From contig NZ_BNAS01000007.1 of NCBI RefSeq assembly GCF_014653785.1, positions 153,148 to 208,384 on the forward strand: a stretch of DNA of 55,237 nt, read 5' to 3'. Below are positions 34,230 through 42,446 of the stretch, piece after piece. The stretch's first letter is position 1; each line of letters opens with the position of its first letter. Origin of the DNA: Promicromonospora soli (lineage in GTDB: Bacteria; Actinomycetota; Actinomycetes; Actinomycetales; Cellulomonadaceae). A model generated the notes under the pieces. The model ran no database searches, was not told where the DNA came from, and saw nothing but the letters and a program-made list of their open reading frames with translations. The position numbers were made by a program, and so were the translations under genes.

Positions 34230-35546
34230 TCAGTACTGGTGAGCAGGTCCGCCGATCATGCCCGCGGCTACCGTCTTGTTGGTCGCCTCGTCCACGAGGA
34301 TGAACGCGCCGGTCTGCCGGTTGGACTGGTAAGGGTCCACGAAGAGCGGCTGGGTCACGCGCAGCCGGATCCGCGCCATCTCGTTCAGCTTGATCTCGGT
34401 CGCGTCCTCGTCGCGGTGCAGCGTGTTGACGTCGACGCGGTAGTTGATGTTCTTGACCATCGCCCGCGCCCACCGGGTCGTGTGCTTGATCGCGTACTTC
34501 TTGCCCTGCACCAGCGACGCCGACTCGTCCATCCAGCAGATCTGGGCGTCGATGTCCTGGGTGACCGTCGGGACGTTGTTCGGGCGGCAGATCATGTCGC
34601 CGCGCGAGATGTCGATCTCGTCCGCCAGGCGCACGGTCACCGACATGGGCGGGAACGCCTCGTCGACGGGGCCGTCGGCCGTGTCGATGGACTCGATGGT
34701 CGTCTCCAGGCCGGCCGGGAGGGCCAGCACCCGGTCGCCCGGCTTCATGACGCCGGACGAGACGGTGCCCGCGTAGCCGCGGTAGTCGCGCGCGTCGTTC
34801 TGCTGCGGCCGGATCACGTACTGCACCGGGAACCGCACGTCGACCAGGTTCCGGTCCGACGCGACGTGCAGGCGCTCGAGGTGGCTCAGCAGCGGAGAGC
34901 CGTCGAACCACGGCATGTTCTCGGACCGCGTCACCACGTTGTCGCCCGCGAGGGCGGACACCGGGATGAAGGTCAGGTCGGGCACACGCAGGCGGGAGGC
35001 GAACTCGGTGAACTCTGCGCGGATCCGCTCGAAGACCTGCTCGTCGTAGTCCACCAGGTCCATCTTGTTCACGCAGACCACCACGTGCGGCACGCCCAGG
35101 AGCGTGGCCAGGAACGTGTGCCGGCGCGACTGCTCGACGACGCCCTTGCGCGCGTCCACGAGGATGAGCGCCACGTCCGCCGTCGAGGCGCCCGTGACCA
35201 TGTTCCGCGTGTACTGGATGTGGCCTGGCGTGTCCGCGATGATGAACTTGCGCTTCGGCGTCGCGAAGTAGCGGTACGCGACGTCGATGGTGATGCCCTG
35301 CTCGCGCTCGGCGCGCAGCCCGTCCGTCAGGAGCGACAGGTCCGCGTAGTCGTTGCCGCGGTCCTTGCTGACCTGCTCCACCGACTCGAGCTGGTCGGCG
35401 AAGATCGACTTGCTGTCGAACAGCAGGCGACCGATCAGGGTGGACTTGCCGTCGTCGACCGAGCCGGCCGTCGCGAACCGCAGGAGGTCGCCGCTGACGA
35501 TCTCGTTGTGCGACTCGGGACCGGCCTCGGGGAGAGTCGTCGTCAT
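34230..35546 (-). CDS. cysN: Sulfate adenylyltransferase large subunit CysN (GTPase)
   Basis: A 438-residue GTPase subunit of ATP sulfurylase. GTP-binding motifs are visible: G1 AGSVDDGKST, G3 DTPGH, G4 NKMD; the C-terminal beta-barrel domains follow (RFPVQYVIRPQQND... YAGTVSSG). With CysD it couples GTP hydrolysis to formation of adenosine 5'-phosphosulfate (APS) from ATP and sulfate. No APS kinase domain is fused, unlike some CysNC proteins; CysC is divergently encoded at 38579. ATG overlaps the cysD stop (TGATG), indicating coupled synthesis of the two subunits. Confidence 0.95.
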   Translation of the reverse strand: MTTTLPEAGPESHNEIVSGDLLRFATAGSVDDGKSTLIGRLLFDSKSIFADQLESVEQVSKDRGNDYADLSLLTDGLRAEREQGITIDVAYRYFATPKRKFIIADTPGHIQYTRNMVTGASTADVALILVDARKGVVEQSRRHTFLATLLGVPHVVVCVNKMDLVDYDEQVFERIRAEFTEFASRLRVPDLTFIPVSALAGDNVVTRSENMPWFDGSPLLSHLERLHVASDRNLVDVRFPVQYVIRPQQNDARDYRGYAGTVSSGVMKPGDRVLALPAGLETTIESIDTADGPVDEAFPPMSVTVRLADEIDISRGDMICRPNNVPTVTQDIDAQICWMDESASLVQGKKYAIKHTTRWARAMVKNINYRVDVNTLHRDEDATEIKLNEMARIRLRVTQPLFVDPYQSNRQTGAFILVDEATNKTVAAGMIGGPAHQY

Positions 35547-36448
35547 CAGAAGTAGCCTTCCTTCTTGCGGTCCTCCATGGCGGCCTCGCTGACCTTGTCG
35601 TCGCCGCGGGTGGCGCCGCGCTCGGTCAGACGAACGGCCGCGACCTCCTCGACGACGTCGTGGAGCGTGATCGCCGTGGACTCGACGCATGCAGTGAGGT
35701 TCGCGTCGCCGACGGTGCGGTAGCGCGTGGACCTGACCTCGGCGGTCTCGCCGTCCTTGAGCGGAGTGAACTCGTTGACCTCGTAGAGCATGCCGCTGCG
35801 CTCCACGACCTCGCGCTCCTTGGCGAGGTAGAGGTCGGGCAGGTCGATGTTCTCGGCTTCGATGTACGCCCAGATGTCCAGCTCGGTCCAGTTGGACAGC
35901 GGGAACACCCGGATGGACTCGCCCTGGTGGACGCGGCCGTTGTAGAGGTTCCAGATCTCCGGGCGCTGGTTCTTCGGGTCCCACTGGCCGAAGTCGTCGC
36001 GGAAGGAGAACACGCGCTCCTTGGCGCGGGCCTTCTCCTCGTCGCGCCGGCCGCCGCCGAACAGGGCGTCGAAGCCGTGCTTCTCGGCGGCCTCCAGCAG
36101 CACCGGCGTCTGGATCCGGTTGCGCGAGCCGTTCGGCTCTTCCTGCACCAGACCGCGGTCGATCGCCTCCTGGACGGAGGCGACCACCAGCTGCACGCCC
36201 GTGCGCTCCACCCACCGGTCGCGGCAGTCGAGCACGGTCTGGAAGTTCAGGCCGGTGTCGACGTGCATGATCGGGAACGGCACCCGCGCCGGCGCGAACG
36301 CCTTCACCGCGAGGTGCAGCATGACGATGGAGTCCTTCCCGCCGGAGAACAGCAGGCACGGCCGCTGCATCTCGGCTACCACCTCACGCATGATGTGGAT
36401 GCTCTCGGCTTCCAGGCTGCGCAGCTGGCTCAGAACGTGACTCTTCAC
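35546..36448 (-). CDS. cysD: Sulfate adenylyltransferase small subunit CysD
   Basis: A 300-residue adenylyltransferase. The PP-loop SGGKDS (residues 35-40), the conserved GLNFQTVLDCRDRW, FGGGRRDEEKARAKERVFSFRDDFGQWDPKNQRPEIWNLYNG block and FPLSNWTELDIWAYI are all present. It catalyses formation of APS with CysN. The GTG start overlaps the cysQ stop (GTGA), placing it second in the leftward cysQ-cysD-cysN operon. Confidence 0.95.
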   Translation of the reverse strand: MKSHVLSQLRSLEAESIHIMREVVAEMQRPCLLFSGGKDSIVMLHLAVKAFAPARVPFPIMHVDTGLNFQTVLDCRDRWVERTGVQLVVASVQEAIDRGLVQEEPNGSRNRIQTPVLLEAAEKHGFDALFGGGRRDEEKARAKERVFSFRDDFGQWDPKNQRPEIWNLYNGRVHQGESIRVFPLSNWTELDIWAYIEAENIDLPDLYLAKEREVVERSGMLYEVNEFTPLKDGETAEVRSTRYRTVGDANLTACVESTAITLHDVVEEVAAVRLTERGATRGDDKVSEAAMEDRKKEGYF

Positions 36449-37326
36449 GACTGGGCACCTTCCTTGCTATCTGCCCCGACCACGGACGCGACACCAACGG
36501 TGTCGAGCAGCTCACGCAGGCGCGGAGCCAGTGCCGGGGGGCATACGAACAGGTCAGGGAGCCAGGGGCTCTCCCGGTTGTACACGAGCTCGGATCCGTC
36601 GAGGCGGGTGCAGACGAGGCCTCGGGACCGTGCAACGGCTACAGGGGCCGCAGAGTCCCACTCGTACTGCCCACCCCCGTGGACGTAAGCGTCAACTGTA
36701 CCGTCGGCGACCGCCATCATCTTGACGCCCGCTGAGCCCATCGGCACCAGCTCGACGTCGTCGCGCTCGGCCAGGGCGGCCACGAACTCCGGCGGGCGGC
36801 TGCGGCTCGCCGCGATCCGCAGGGGGCGGCTCCCGGCCAGGACTGCGGCACTGTCGTCGTCCGGCACGACGCCGTCCGAGGTGGCCAGAACCTGCTGACG
36901 CGCAGGCAGGGCGACTGCGCCGACGGTGAGCCCGACGCCGCGCTCCCAGAGCGCGACGTGGACGGCGAAGTCGTCCCGCCACTGCCCGGCCAGCGGGCCG
37001 TCGACGTACCGCTCGGCGAACTCGCGGGTGCCGTCGAGGGGGTCGATGATCCACACACGATCTGCACGGGTGCGGGACGCATCGTCCTTCGCCTCTTCCG
37101 AGAGGACGGCGTCGGCGGGCCGGGCGGCGGTCAGCGCGGCCGCGAGCCACGCCTGAGCTGCGGCATCACCCGCGTCCTTGAGCTCCTTCGCGACGAAGGA
37201 GCCGCCGGCGGCGTCGACCTCGGCGCGGAGCGCGAGGAGCACCCCCGCCGCTCCCGAGGCGAGTGCGTGGGCGAGGGCGTCATCATCGAGCGACGCCTGA
37301 GGGAGCGTGGGGGACGGCGCGTTCAT
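36445..37326 (-). CDS. cysQ: CysQ-type 3'-phosphoadenosine-5'-phosphate (PAP) phosphatase / inositol monophosphatase-like
   Basis: A 293-residue inositol-monophosphatase-superfamily protein. The metal-binding motif VWIIDPLDGTREFAERY and the upstream acidic pair in VLSEEAKDD are present, and YEWDSAAPVAVARSRGL is the second conserved motif. CysQ enzymes remove the 3'-phosphate from PAP, the product of sulfotransfer or PAPS reduction. As first gene of a cysQ-cysD-cysN operon, and with a sulfotransferase gene near by, PAP recycling is the most likely role; an inositol-phosphate substrate cannot be excluded. ATG at 37326 with GGAG upstream. Confidence 0.88.
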   Translation of the reverse strand: MNAPSPTLPQASLDDDALAHALASGAAGVLLALRAEVDAAGGSFVAKELKDAGDAAAQAWLAAALTAARPADAVLSEEAKDDASRTRADRVWIIDPLDGTREFAERYVDGPLAGQWRDDFAVHVALWERGVGLTVGAVALPARQQVLATSDGVVPDDDSAAVLAGSRPLRIAASRSRPPEFVAALAERDDVELVPMGSAGVKMMAVADGTVDAYVHGGGQYEWDSAAPVAVARSRGLVCTRLDGSELVYNRESPWLPDLFVCPPALAPRLRELLDTVGVASVVGADSKEGAQS

Positions 37327-37497
37327 CGATCTCCAGGGTGGACGTCTTCTCCGGCGATCCAGCCGTTCCTGCAGGCGCTCGACAAGGAGCCAAGGTGCCG
37401 TGGGCGAAGTCCGGTGGACGCGCCGAGGCTACCATTCCGGCATGCGATCCAGCGTCTGCGGACCCGTACAGACCCCTACCGGCCCCAGGAGGCGTTA

Positions 37498-37569
37498 ATG
37501 CCTACTATCCCGATGGGGTTGATCGGAATAAGGGGATTCCGCGCGCTTCCCGGGGGATGCCCGCCATGA
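37498..37569 (+). CDS. Candidate 23-residue leader ORF before the TSUP gene
   Basis: A small frame begins at an ATG with a perfect AGGAGG (37487-37492) five bases upstream, the best ribosome binding site of the divergent region. It encodes MPTIPMGLIGIRGFRALPGG-CPP and its TGA overlaps the ATG of the TSUP transporter (ATGA at 37566-37569). The TSUP binding site (GGGGGA, 37552-37557) lies inside the small frame. A translationally coupled leader, possibly sensing the sulfur or cysteine state, is plausible; the peptide has only one Cys. Confidence 0.5.
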   Translation: MPTIPMGLIGIRGFRALPGGCPP

Positions 37570-38582
37570 GCATCGAGATCCCCCTGGTCCTCGGCGGCCT
37601 CGCGGTCGGGTTCATCGTCGGCCTGACGGGGATGGGCGGCGGCGCCCTCATGACGCCGATGCTCATCTTCGTGTTCCGCATCGACCCGCTCGTGGCGGTC
37701 TCCAGCGACGTTGTCGCCAGCCTCTTCATGAAGCCGGCGGGCGCCATCGTGCACCTGCGGCGCAGGACGGTGAACCTGAAGCTGGTCCTGTGGCTGTGCG
37801 TGGGCTCGGTCCCCGCCGCGTTCTCCGGCGCCCTGCTCATCCAGTGGCTGCCGTTCGGCGACTCCCTCGACGCAGCGCTCCAGAGGGTGCTCGGGGTGGC
37901 CCTTCTCATCGCGTCCGGCGGTCTCGTGGTCCGCGCCGTGCTGCAGATGGTGCGGGAGCGCTCCGCGTTCGGCGAGGGTCCTGCCAAGCCGTCCGCCCCG
38001 CGTGAGCTGGTGGTGCGACCGGTCCCCACCGTGATCCTCGGCGCCGTGGCCGGGCTCCTGGTCGGCATCACGTCGGTCGGCGCGGGTTCGGTGGTCATCG
38101 TCGTGCTCCTGCTGCTCTACCCGGCGCTCAAGGCGTCCCAGCTGGTCGGCACCGACCTGGTCCAGGCGGTGCCGCTCGTCGCGGCGGCGTCGCTGGGGCA
38201 CATCCTGTACGGCGACTTCTCGCTCGGCCTGACGACGTCCCTCCTCATCGGCGCCATCCCCGGCGCCTGGTTCGGCGCCCACGTGTCCTCGCGCGCGCCG
38301 GGCGGCATCATCCGCCGCGCCCTGGCGATCCTGCTGCTGGCGTCCGCGCTCAAGCTGCTCGGTGCGAGCCTCCCTGTGGTGCTGGGCGCCGCGGGTGCCG
38401 CGCTGGTCGGCGGTAACCTGGTCTGGTTCTGGGTCAAGCGCCGCTTTGGCGTCGCGCCCGCAGCGGGCTCGGCTCCGGCGGGGCGCGGCGAAGGCGCCGC
38501 GGACGACCCAGCGGTCGGCACCGCGGACGAGCCGGCCGGCGAACCAGCAGACGACAAAGCAGAAACGAGCCCCCGCGCATGA
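37566..38582 (+). CDS. TSUP-family (TauE/SafE-like) permease
   Basis: A 338-residue membrane permease. About eight TM helices in two repeats: the first starts GFIVGLTGMGGGALMTPMLI, the second GAVAGLLVGITSVGAGSVVIVVLLLLYPAL, the duplicated glycine-rich motif of the family. The C-terminal ~35 residues are acidic and disordered (DDPAVGTADEPAGEPADDK). TSUP proteins move sulfur-containing anions; beside CysD/CysN/CysC, sulfate import is the best guess. It is preceded by a candidate leader ORF, and its stop overlaps the cysC-like ATG (ATGA at 38579). Confidence 0.85.
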   Translation: MSIEIPLVLGGLAVGFIVGLTGMGGGALMTPMLIFVFRIDPLVAVSSDVVASLFMKPAGAIVHLRRRTVNLKLVLWLCVGSVPAAFSGALLIQWLPFGDSLDAALQRVLGVALLIASGGLVVRAVLQMVRERSAFGEGPAKPSAPRELVVRPVPTVILGAVAGLLVGITSVGAGSVVIVVLLLLYPALKASQLVGTDLVQAVPLVAAASLGHILYGDFSLGLTTSLLIGAIPGAWFGAHVSSRAPGGIIRRALAILLLASALKLLGASLPVVLGAAGAALVGGNLVWFWVKRRFGVAPAAGSAPAGRGEGAADDPAVGTADEPAGEPADDKAETSPRA

Positions 38583-39895
38583 CCGACCTTCCCGCCCGCG
38601 TCCTGACCGACGACGAGCTCGACCTCCTCGAGCTGGCCCTCGGCGGTGCCGTCGCGCCGTCGGTGCTCGCGGCCACCTGGCCGGACGCTCCGGCCGATGT
38701 CCGGGGTCCCCGCGGAGGCCCGCAGCGAAGCAAGGACTCCGTGGGGTGGGGTGTTGTGCTGACCGACGCCGAGAACACCCCGCTCGCCCGCCTCACGGTG
38801 CGCCCCGGCGATGTGCCCGACGCCGTCGACGCGCTCAAGCCGATGCCGCCGGCGATCGGCCCGCAGTGGGACGCCGCCGTGCGCCGCCCGGCCCGTGAGG
38901 TCCGCGCAGAGCTCGAGGCCGGGGCGGGCGCGGGCTCGCCGCAAGCGCTCAGCCTGCTCGTCACCGAGGTCCCTACGCGCGAGGAGACCGACGCCGCCGT
39001 GCGGCTGGCCGCGGGCTCCGACGCCGTGCTGCTGTTCGTGCCGGCCGCGCGCCGCACCCCGGAGCCGGGCACCGTCGGCGCCCCCGGTCTGGTGCGGGCG
39101 GTCACGGGGCTGGCCGGCACCCTGGCCGAGCGCACCGGGGCGCGGGTGAGCACCGTCGTCGTGCCATGGTCCGGCCTGGGTGGCGTGACGCTGGAAGAGG
39201 TGGCGGCCGCGTACGGCGCCACCCGCGCCGACACGCTCGCGGCACATCGCTCGCCGGCCACCGCGGCGGCCGTCTCGGGCCTCGCTCACGTCCGGGACAA
39301 CGCCGTTGCCGCCCTCTACCCTCCGGCCTCCGCCGCCGAGGTGGCACGCGCCGCGAGCAGCGGCCACCGCCAGGGCATCGTAGTGTTCTTCACGGGCCTG
39401 TCGGGCTCGGGCAAGTCGACGGTGGCCCGCGCCCTGGCAGCCGAGCTGGAGGACGATGGCCTGCAGACCACAGTGCTCGACGGCGACGCGGTGCGCCACC
39501 ACCTGTCGAAGGGCCTCGGGTTCGACCGCGAGTCCCGCGAGACCAACGTGGAGCGCATCGGCTACGTCGCGGCGCTCGTGGCCAAGCACGGCGGCATCGC
39601 GGTTGCGGCACCGATCGCGCCGTTCGCGGCGGGCCGAGCGAAGGTGCGGGCCCTGGCCGAGGAGGCCGGCGCGCGCTTCGTCCTGGTACACATCAGCACA
39701 CCGCTGGCGGTGTGCGAGGCGCGCGACCGCAAGGGCTTCTACGCCCGGGCGCGTGCCGGCGAGATCGCCGAGTTCACGGGCATCTCCTCGCCCTACGAGG
39801 AGCCGGAAGACGCAGATCTCGTCATCGATACCTCTGTCGTGTCCATCGACGCGGCGGTGAGCGCCGTCCGCACTCACATCATCGCGGCCGGGTGA
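38579..39895 (+). CDS. cysC: Adenylylsulfate kinase (CysC) with degenerate N-terminal ATP-sulfurylase-like domain
   Basis: A 438-residue fusion. The C-terminal ~170 residues are a complete APS kinase: Walker A GLSGSGKST (273-281), TVLDGDAVRHHLSKGLGFDRESRETNVERIGYVA, the Asp-Gly region and RDRKGFYARARAGEI. It converts APS to PAPS. The N-terminal ~265 residues resemble a shrunken ATP sulfurylase: LTDDELDLLELALGGAVAP looks like the PUA-like start, and PWSGLGGVTLEEVAAAYGATRADT like the end of the catalytic domain, but the catalytic HxxH-type motif is not visible and the region is about 130 residues short of a full Sat. Overlaps the TSUP stop (ATGA). Confidence 0.88.
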   Translation: MTDLPARVLTDDELDLLELALGGAVAPSVLAATWPDAPADVRGPRGGPQRSKDSVGWGVVLTDAENTPLARLTVRPGDVPDAVDALKPMPPAIGPQWDAAVRRPAREVRAELEAGAGAGSPQALSLLVTEVPTREETDAAVRLAAGSDAVLLFVPAARRTPEPGTVGAPGLVRAVTGLAGTLAERTGARVSTVVVPWSGLGGVTLEEVAAAYGATRADTLAAHRSPATAAAVSGLAHVRDNAVAALYPPASAAEVARAASSGHRQGIVVFFTGLSGSGKSTVARALAAELEDDGLQTTVLDGDAVRHHLSKGLGFDRESRETNVERIGYVAALVAKHGGIAVAAPIAPFAAGRAKVRALAEEAGARFVLVHISTPLAVCEARDRKGFYARARAGEIAEFTGISSPYEEPEDADLVIDTSVVSIDAAVSAVRTHIIAAG

Positions 39896-39903
39896 AAGAC
39901 GCC

Positions 39904-39969
39904 ATGCCCGAACTCCCGCAACTGCCAGGCGCAGCAAGCGATCCGATCAACCTGGAGATCACCGGATGA
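39904..39969 (+). CDS. Possible 21-residue ORF before the sulfotransferase gene
   Basis: A short frame, MPELPQLPGAASDPINLEI-TG, begins eight bases after the cysC stop and ends with a TGA overlapping the sulfotransferase ATG (ATGA at 39966-39969). No strong Shine-Dalgarno precedes it (GAAAG at best), and the sulfotransferase has GGAG of its own, so this is weaker than the two other leader candidates. Confidence 0.2.
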   Translation: MPELPQLPGAASDPINLEITG

Positions 39970-41342
39970 GCACGACGAGAACACTGGACTGGCAACAGGG
40001 CTTCGCCCGGGGCAAGGCGACCGGCGCGAAGTGGCGGGGCGCGTTCGGCCCCCCGGTGGTCGGTCGCAACCGCAGGGATGACCTGCTCCAAGAATTCTCG
40101 GACCTCATGGTCCGACATGCCCGCGGCGAGGAGATACCCGCGAGCAACGTGCAGTCCGTGCGCCGGCTGGCGATCGCAAAGCGGCACCGCGACTGGGACG
40201 GGCTGATCCTCGCCGTCGTCTCCACGCTGGCCACCGCCTTCGGCAACAAGCCGGCCCGGGCCTGGGTGCCCGTCCTGCTCGCCGCCGCCGGCAGGTTCGA
40301 CGAGGTGGTCGACGCGGAGCCCGAGTTCGTCACCAACGGCCCGGAGTACCAGGACTGGCTGGTCGTCGTCACGGCCCTCGCGAAGGCGGGCCGCGAGGAC
40401 CTGGCCCACGCCCTCGTGGACAGGCTCACCGCACACTTCCCGCCGGGCGAGGGGGCGAGCCTGACCGTCTGGGGCGACGACAGCCTCTCCAAGGAGTTCG
40501 CGCGGCTGCATCAGCAGGCGCCCGGCGGCGCCGCCCTGCCCGTGTTCTTCCATCTCCCGTTCTCCGGCGGCACCAGCATGATCGTGTCGCTCAAGCGCCT
40601 CATGCCGTGGGGCCGCATGCTGGAGATCAACCGGCGCCAGGGCCTCCTGCAGATCGAGCACGCGCTCCAGATGTCGGCGGAGGACTCCGGGCGGCTGATG
40701 ATGGTCCATCAGCACCACCCGTTCGCCTTCCAGCTGCCCGGGCGCGAGCTCAGCCACTTCACTGTGCTCCGCGACCCCGTCTCGCAGATCAGGTCGGGCT
40801 ACTTCAAGCGCCTCTCCACCCCCGGCATCGTGCCGACGCGCGACGAGTCCCCGACGTTCGACCAGCACGTCGACTACACGATCGAGCACGGAATGACGAA
40901 CATGCTGGCCCGCCAGATCGTGACCACGCACCCCGCCCTGCTCAAGGCGTACCGCACGCAGTTCCCGGCCTCCCGCTCCGGGAAGTTCGAGGCCATCGGT
41001 GCCGAGGAGGACATGTTCTGGCTCAGCGCTACCTCGGAGCTGAGCGAGGACGCCCTGCTGCGCATGTGCCGCGAGACGCTCGACGAGCGGTTCCACCTGG
41101 TCGGAACCATGCGGCACCTCGAGGCCAGCCACATAGCGGCCACGGCCTCGACCGGTTCGTACGCCGCCGACCGGGTGGGCCACCGCGGCCGGTCCGGTCA
41201 GCCCGAGCGGAGCGAAGACGAGTCCGACGCCGCACGCCGGCTGCGCGAGGCGAACGGCGTCGACCAGGTCCTGTACGACGAGTACACCGCGCGGTTCGAG
41301 CGGGACTACGCACCCCTCATCGAGCTCGTCGCATCGCACTGA
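39966..41342 (+). CDS. Sulfotransferase-like protein (PAPS-dependent), with helical N-terminal extension
   Basis: A 458-residue protein. From about residue 194, FFHLPFSGGTSM resembles the 5'-phosphosulfate-binding loop (HIPKTGGTS-type) of Sulfotransfer_2-like enzymes, and FTVLRDPVSQIRSGYFKR (265-282) matches the 3'-phosphate-binding block. The first ~190 residues are helical, possibly repeat-like, and match no domain I recognise. Directly following cysC, it would use PAPS to sulfate an acceptor, most plausibly a surface glycan made by the nearby genes; the acceptor is not known. Ends in two tandem hairpins shared with the convergent ABC gene. Confidence 0.8.
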   Translation: MSTTRTLDWQQGFARGKATGAKWRGAFGPPVVGRNRRDDLLQEFSDLMVRHARGEEIPASNVQSVRRLAIAKRHRDWDGLILAVVSTLATAFGNKPARAWVPVLLAAAGRFDEVVDAEPEFVTNGPEYQDWLVVVTALAKAGREDLAHALVDRLTAHFPPGEGASLTVWGDDSLSKEFARLHQQAPGGAALPVFFHLPFSGGTSMIVSLKRLMPWGRMLEINRRQGLLQIEHALQMSAEDSGRLMMVHQHHPFAFQLPGRELSHFTVLRDPVSQIRSGYFKRLSTPGIVPTRDESPTFDQHVDYTIEHGMTNMLARQIVTTHPALLKAYRTQFPASRSGKFEAIGAEEDMFWLSATSELSEDALLRMCRETLDERFHLVGTMRHLEASHIAATASTGSYAADRVGHRGRSGQPERSEDESDAARRLREANGVDQVLYDEYTARFERDYAPLIELVASH

Positions 41343-41355
41343 TCACACCCTGATC

Positions 41356-41379
41356 GCCCGCCGGGATCGCCCGGCGGGC
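41356..41379. terminator. First of two tandem hairpins between convergent genes
   Basis: GCCCGCCGGG-ATCG-CCCGGCGGGC is a perfect 10-bp stem with a 4-base loop, 14 bases after the sulfotransferase stop. Confidence 0.75.
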
Positions 41380-41394
41380 CCGTCCCGGCGCGCG

Positions 41395-41425
41395 AAGGGC
41401 CGCAGCTCCCTGAGCTGCGGCCCTT
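41395..41425. terminator. Second tandem hairpin between convergent genes
   Basis: AAGGGCCGCAGCT-CCCTG-AGCTGCGGCCCTT is a perfect 13-bp stem with T residues on both flanks (the A/T runs flanking the stem give U-rich ends in both directions). It can end both the sulfotransferase and the ABC-exporter transcripts. Confidence 0.82.
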
Positions 41426-41462
41426 TGCGTACGACTGCCTTTCGCTGCGCCCCTCGGGTCGG

Positions 41463-42446
41463 TCAGGACCCGGCGGGCTGCCCCTGGGCGCCGACCTTTC
41501 GGGCGTTGCCCTTGCCGCCGCCGTTCCGGGCGCCTGCCCGTCCGCCGGCCCTGGGGCCCCTGCGGCCGGGCGGCCGCTGGTCGCGGATGTACTCCTTGTA
41601 GCTCTCGGCCACCTCGTGCGTCGGGCCGTCCATCACGAGCTTGCCCTGGTGCACCCAGAGCACTCGTGTGCACATCGCCTCGACGGTCGAGATCGAGTGG
41701 CTGACCAGGAACACCGTCCCGGCGTTCTGGCGTACCTCCTCGATCCGCGCCTTCGACCGCGCCTTGAACGCGGCGTCTCCGGTGGCGAGCGCCTCGTCGA
41801 TCATCAGGATCTCCGGGGACGCCGCCGAGGAGATGGCGAAGCGCAGCCGGGCGGCCATGCCGGACGAGTAGGTCTTCATCGGGAGGTACACGAAGTCGCC
41901 GATCCCGGCGAACTCCACGACCTCGTCGAAGCGCTCCTCGACCTGCTTGGGCGTGAGCCCGAGAGCCAGACCACCGATCATGATGTTCTGCTCGCCGCTC
42001 AGCTGCGGCATGAGCGCCGCGTTGACGCCGAGCAGTGACGGCTCACCCGACACGTGAACGCTGCCCGACGCCGGCGGCATCAAGCCGGCGATCGCCCGCA
42101 GCAGCGTGCTCTTTCCCGAGCCGTTGACGCCCACGATCCCCACCGACTCGCCGTGCCGGACCGTGAACGAGATGCCCCGCACGGCGTGCACCTCGCTCAC
42201 CCCGCCGGTGTGCTGGCGGCCTGCGCTGACCAGTCGCTTGAGGAACGAGGGCTTGATCTGCGCCTCGCGGACCTCGGCGCCCTTCGCCGCTTCCTTGCGT
42301 GCCCGGCTGCCGACCACGCGGTAGACGACGTGGAGGTCGTCCACGACCAGGCAGGGATCGCCGATCGGGGTCTCGGGTGCCGTCTCTTCCAGGTCCTCGG
42401 GCTCGAGCTCGAGGTCGAAGTCCATGTGTGCGTCGGCCTCAGTCAC
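41463..42446 (-). CDS. ABC transporter ATP-binding protein for polysaccharide export (Wzt/TagH-like)
   Basis: A 327-residue ATPase of the O-antigen/teichoic-acid export type. Walker A GVNGSGKST, signature YSSGMAARLRFAIS, Walker B LMIDEALATGD and the H-loop FLVSHS are present, with the teichoic-acid-export pattern of a long region (about 30-60) preceding the ATPase. The C-terminal tail is Gly/Arg-rich (RRGPRAGGRAGARNGGG) and lacks the carbohydrate-binding domain of some Wzt proteins. The GTG at 42446 overlaps the permease end by 8 bases; AGGAGAGG lies upstream. With the permease, it exports a finished lipid-linked glycan. Confidence 0.93.
   Translation of the reverse strand: MTEADAHMDFDLELEPEDLEETAPETPIGDPCLVVDDLHVVYRVVGSRARKEAAKGAEVREAQIKPSFLKRLVSAGRQHTGGVSEVHAVRGISFTVRHGESVGIVGVNGSGKSTLLRAIAGLMPPASGSVHVSGEPSLLGVNAALMPQLSGEQNIMIGGLALGLTPKQVEERFDEVVEFAGIGDFVYLPMKTYSSGMAARLRFAISSAASPEILMIDEALATGDAAFKARSKARIEEVRQNAGTVFLVSHSISTVEAMCTRVLWVHQGKLVMDGPTHEVAESYKEYIRDQRPPGRRGPRAGGRAGARNGGGKGNARKVGAQGQPAGS

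Noticed and set aside
31785-35555. A 1256-codon plus-strand frame
   Set aside because: It is antisense to the SGNH acyltransferase and cysN, both of which carry recognisable motifs.
36445-37326. The phosphatase as a plain inositol monophosphatase
   Set aside because: It is the first gene of the cysQ-cysD-cysN operon, so PAP phosphatase fits better; an inositol role is kept only as an alternative.
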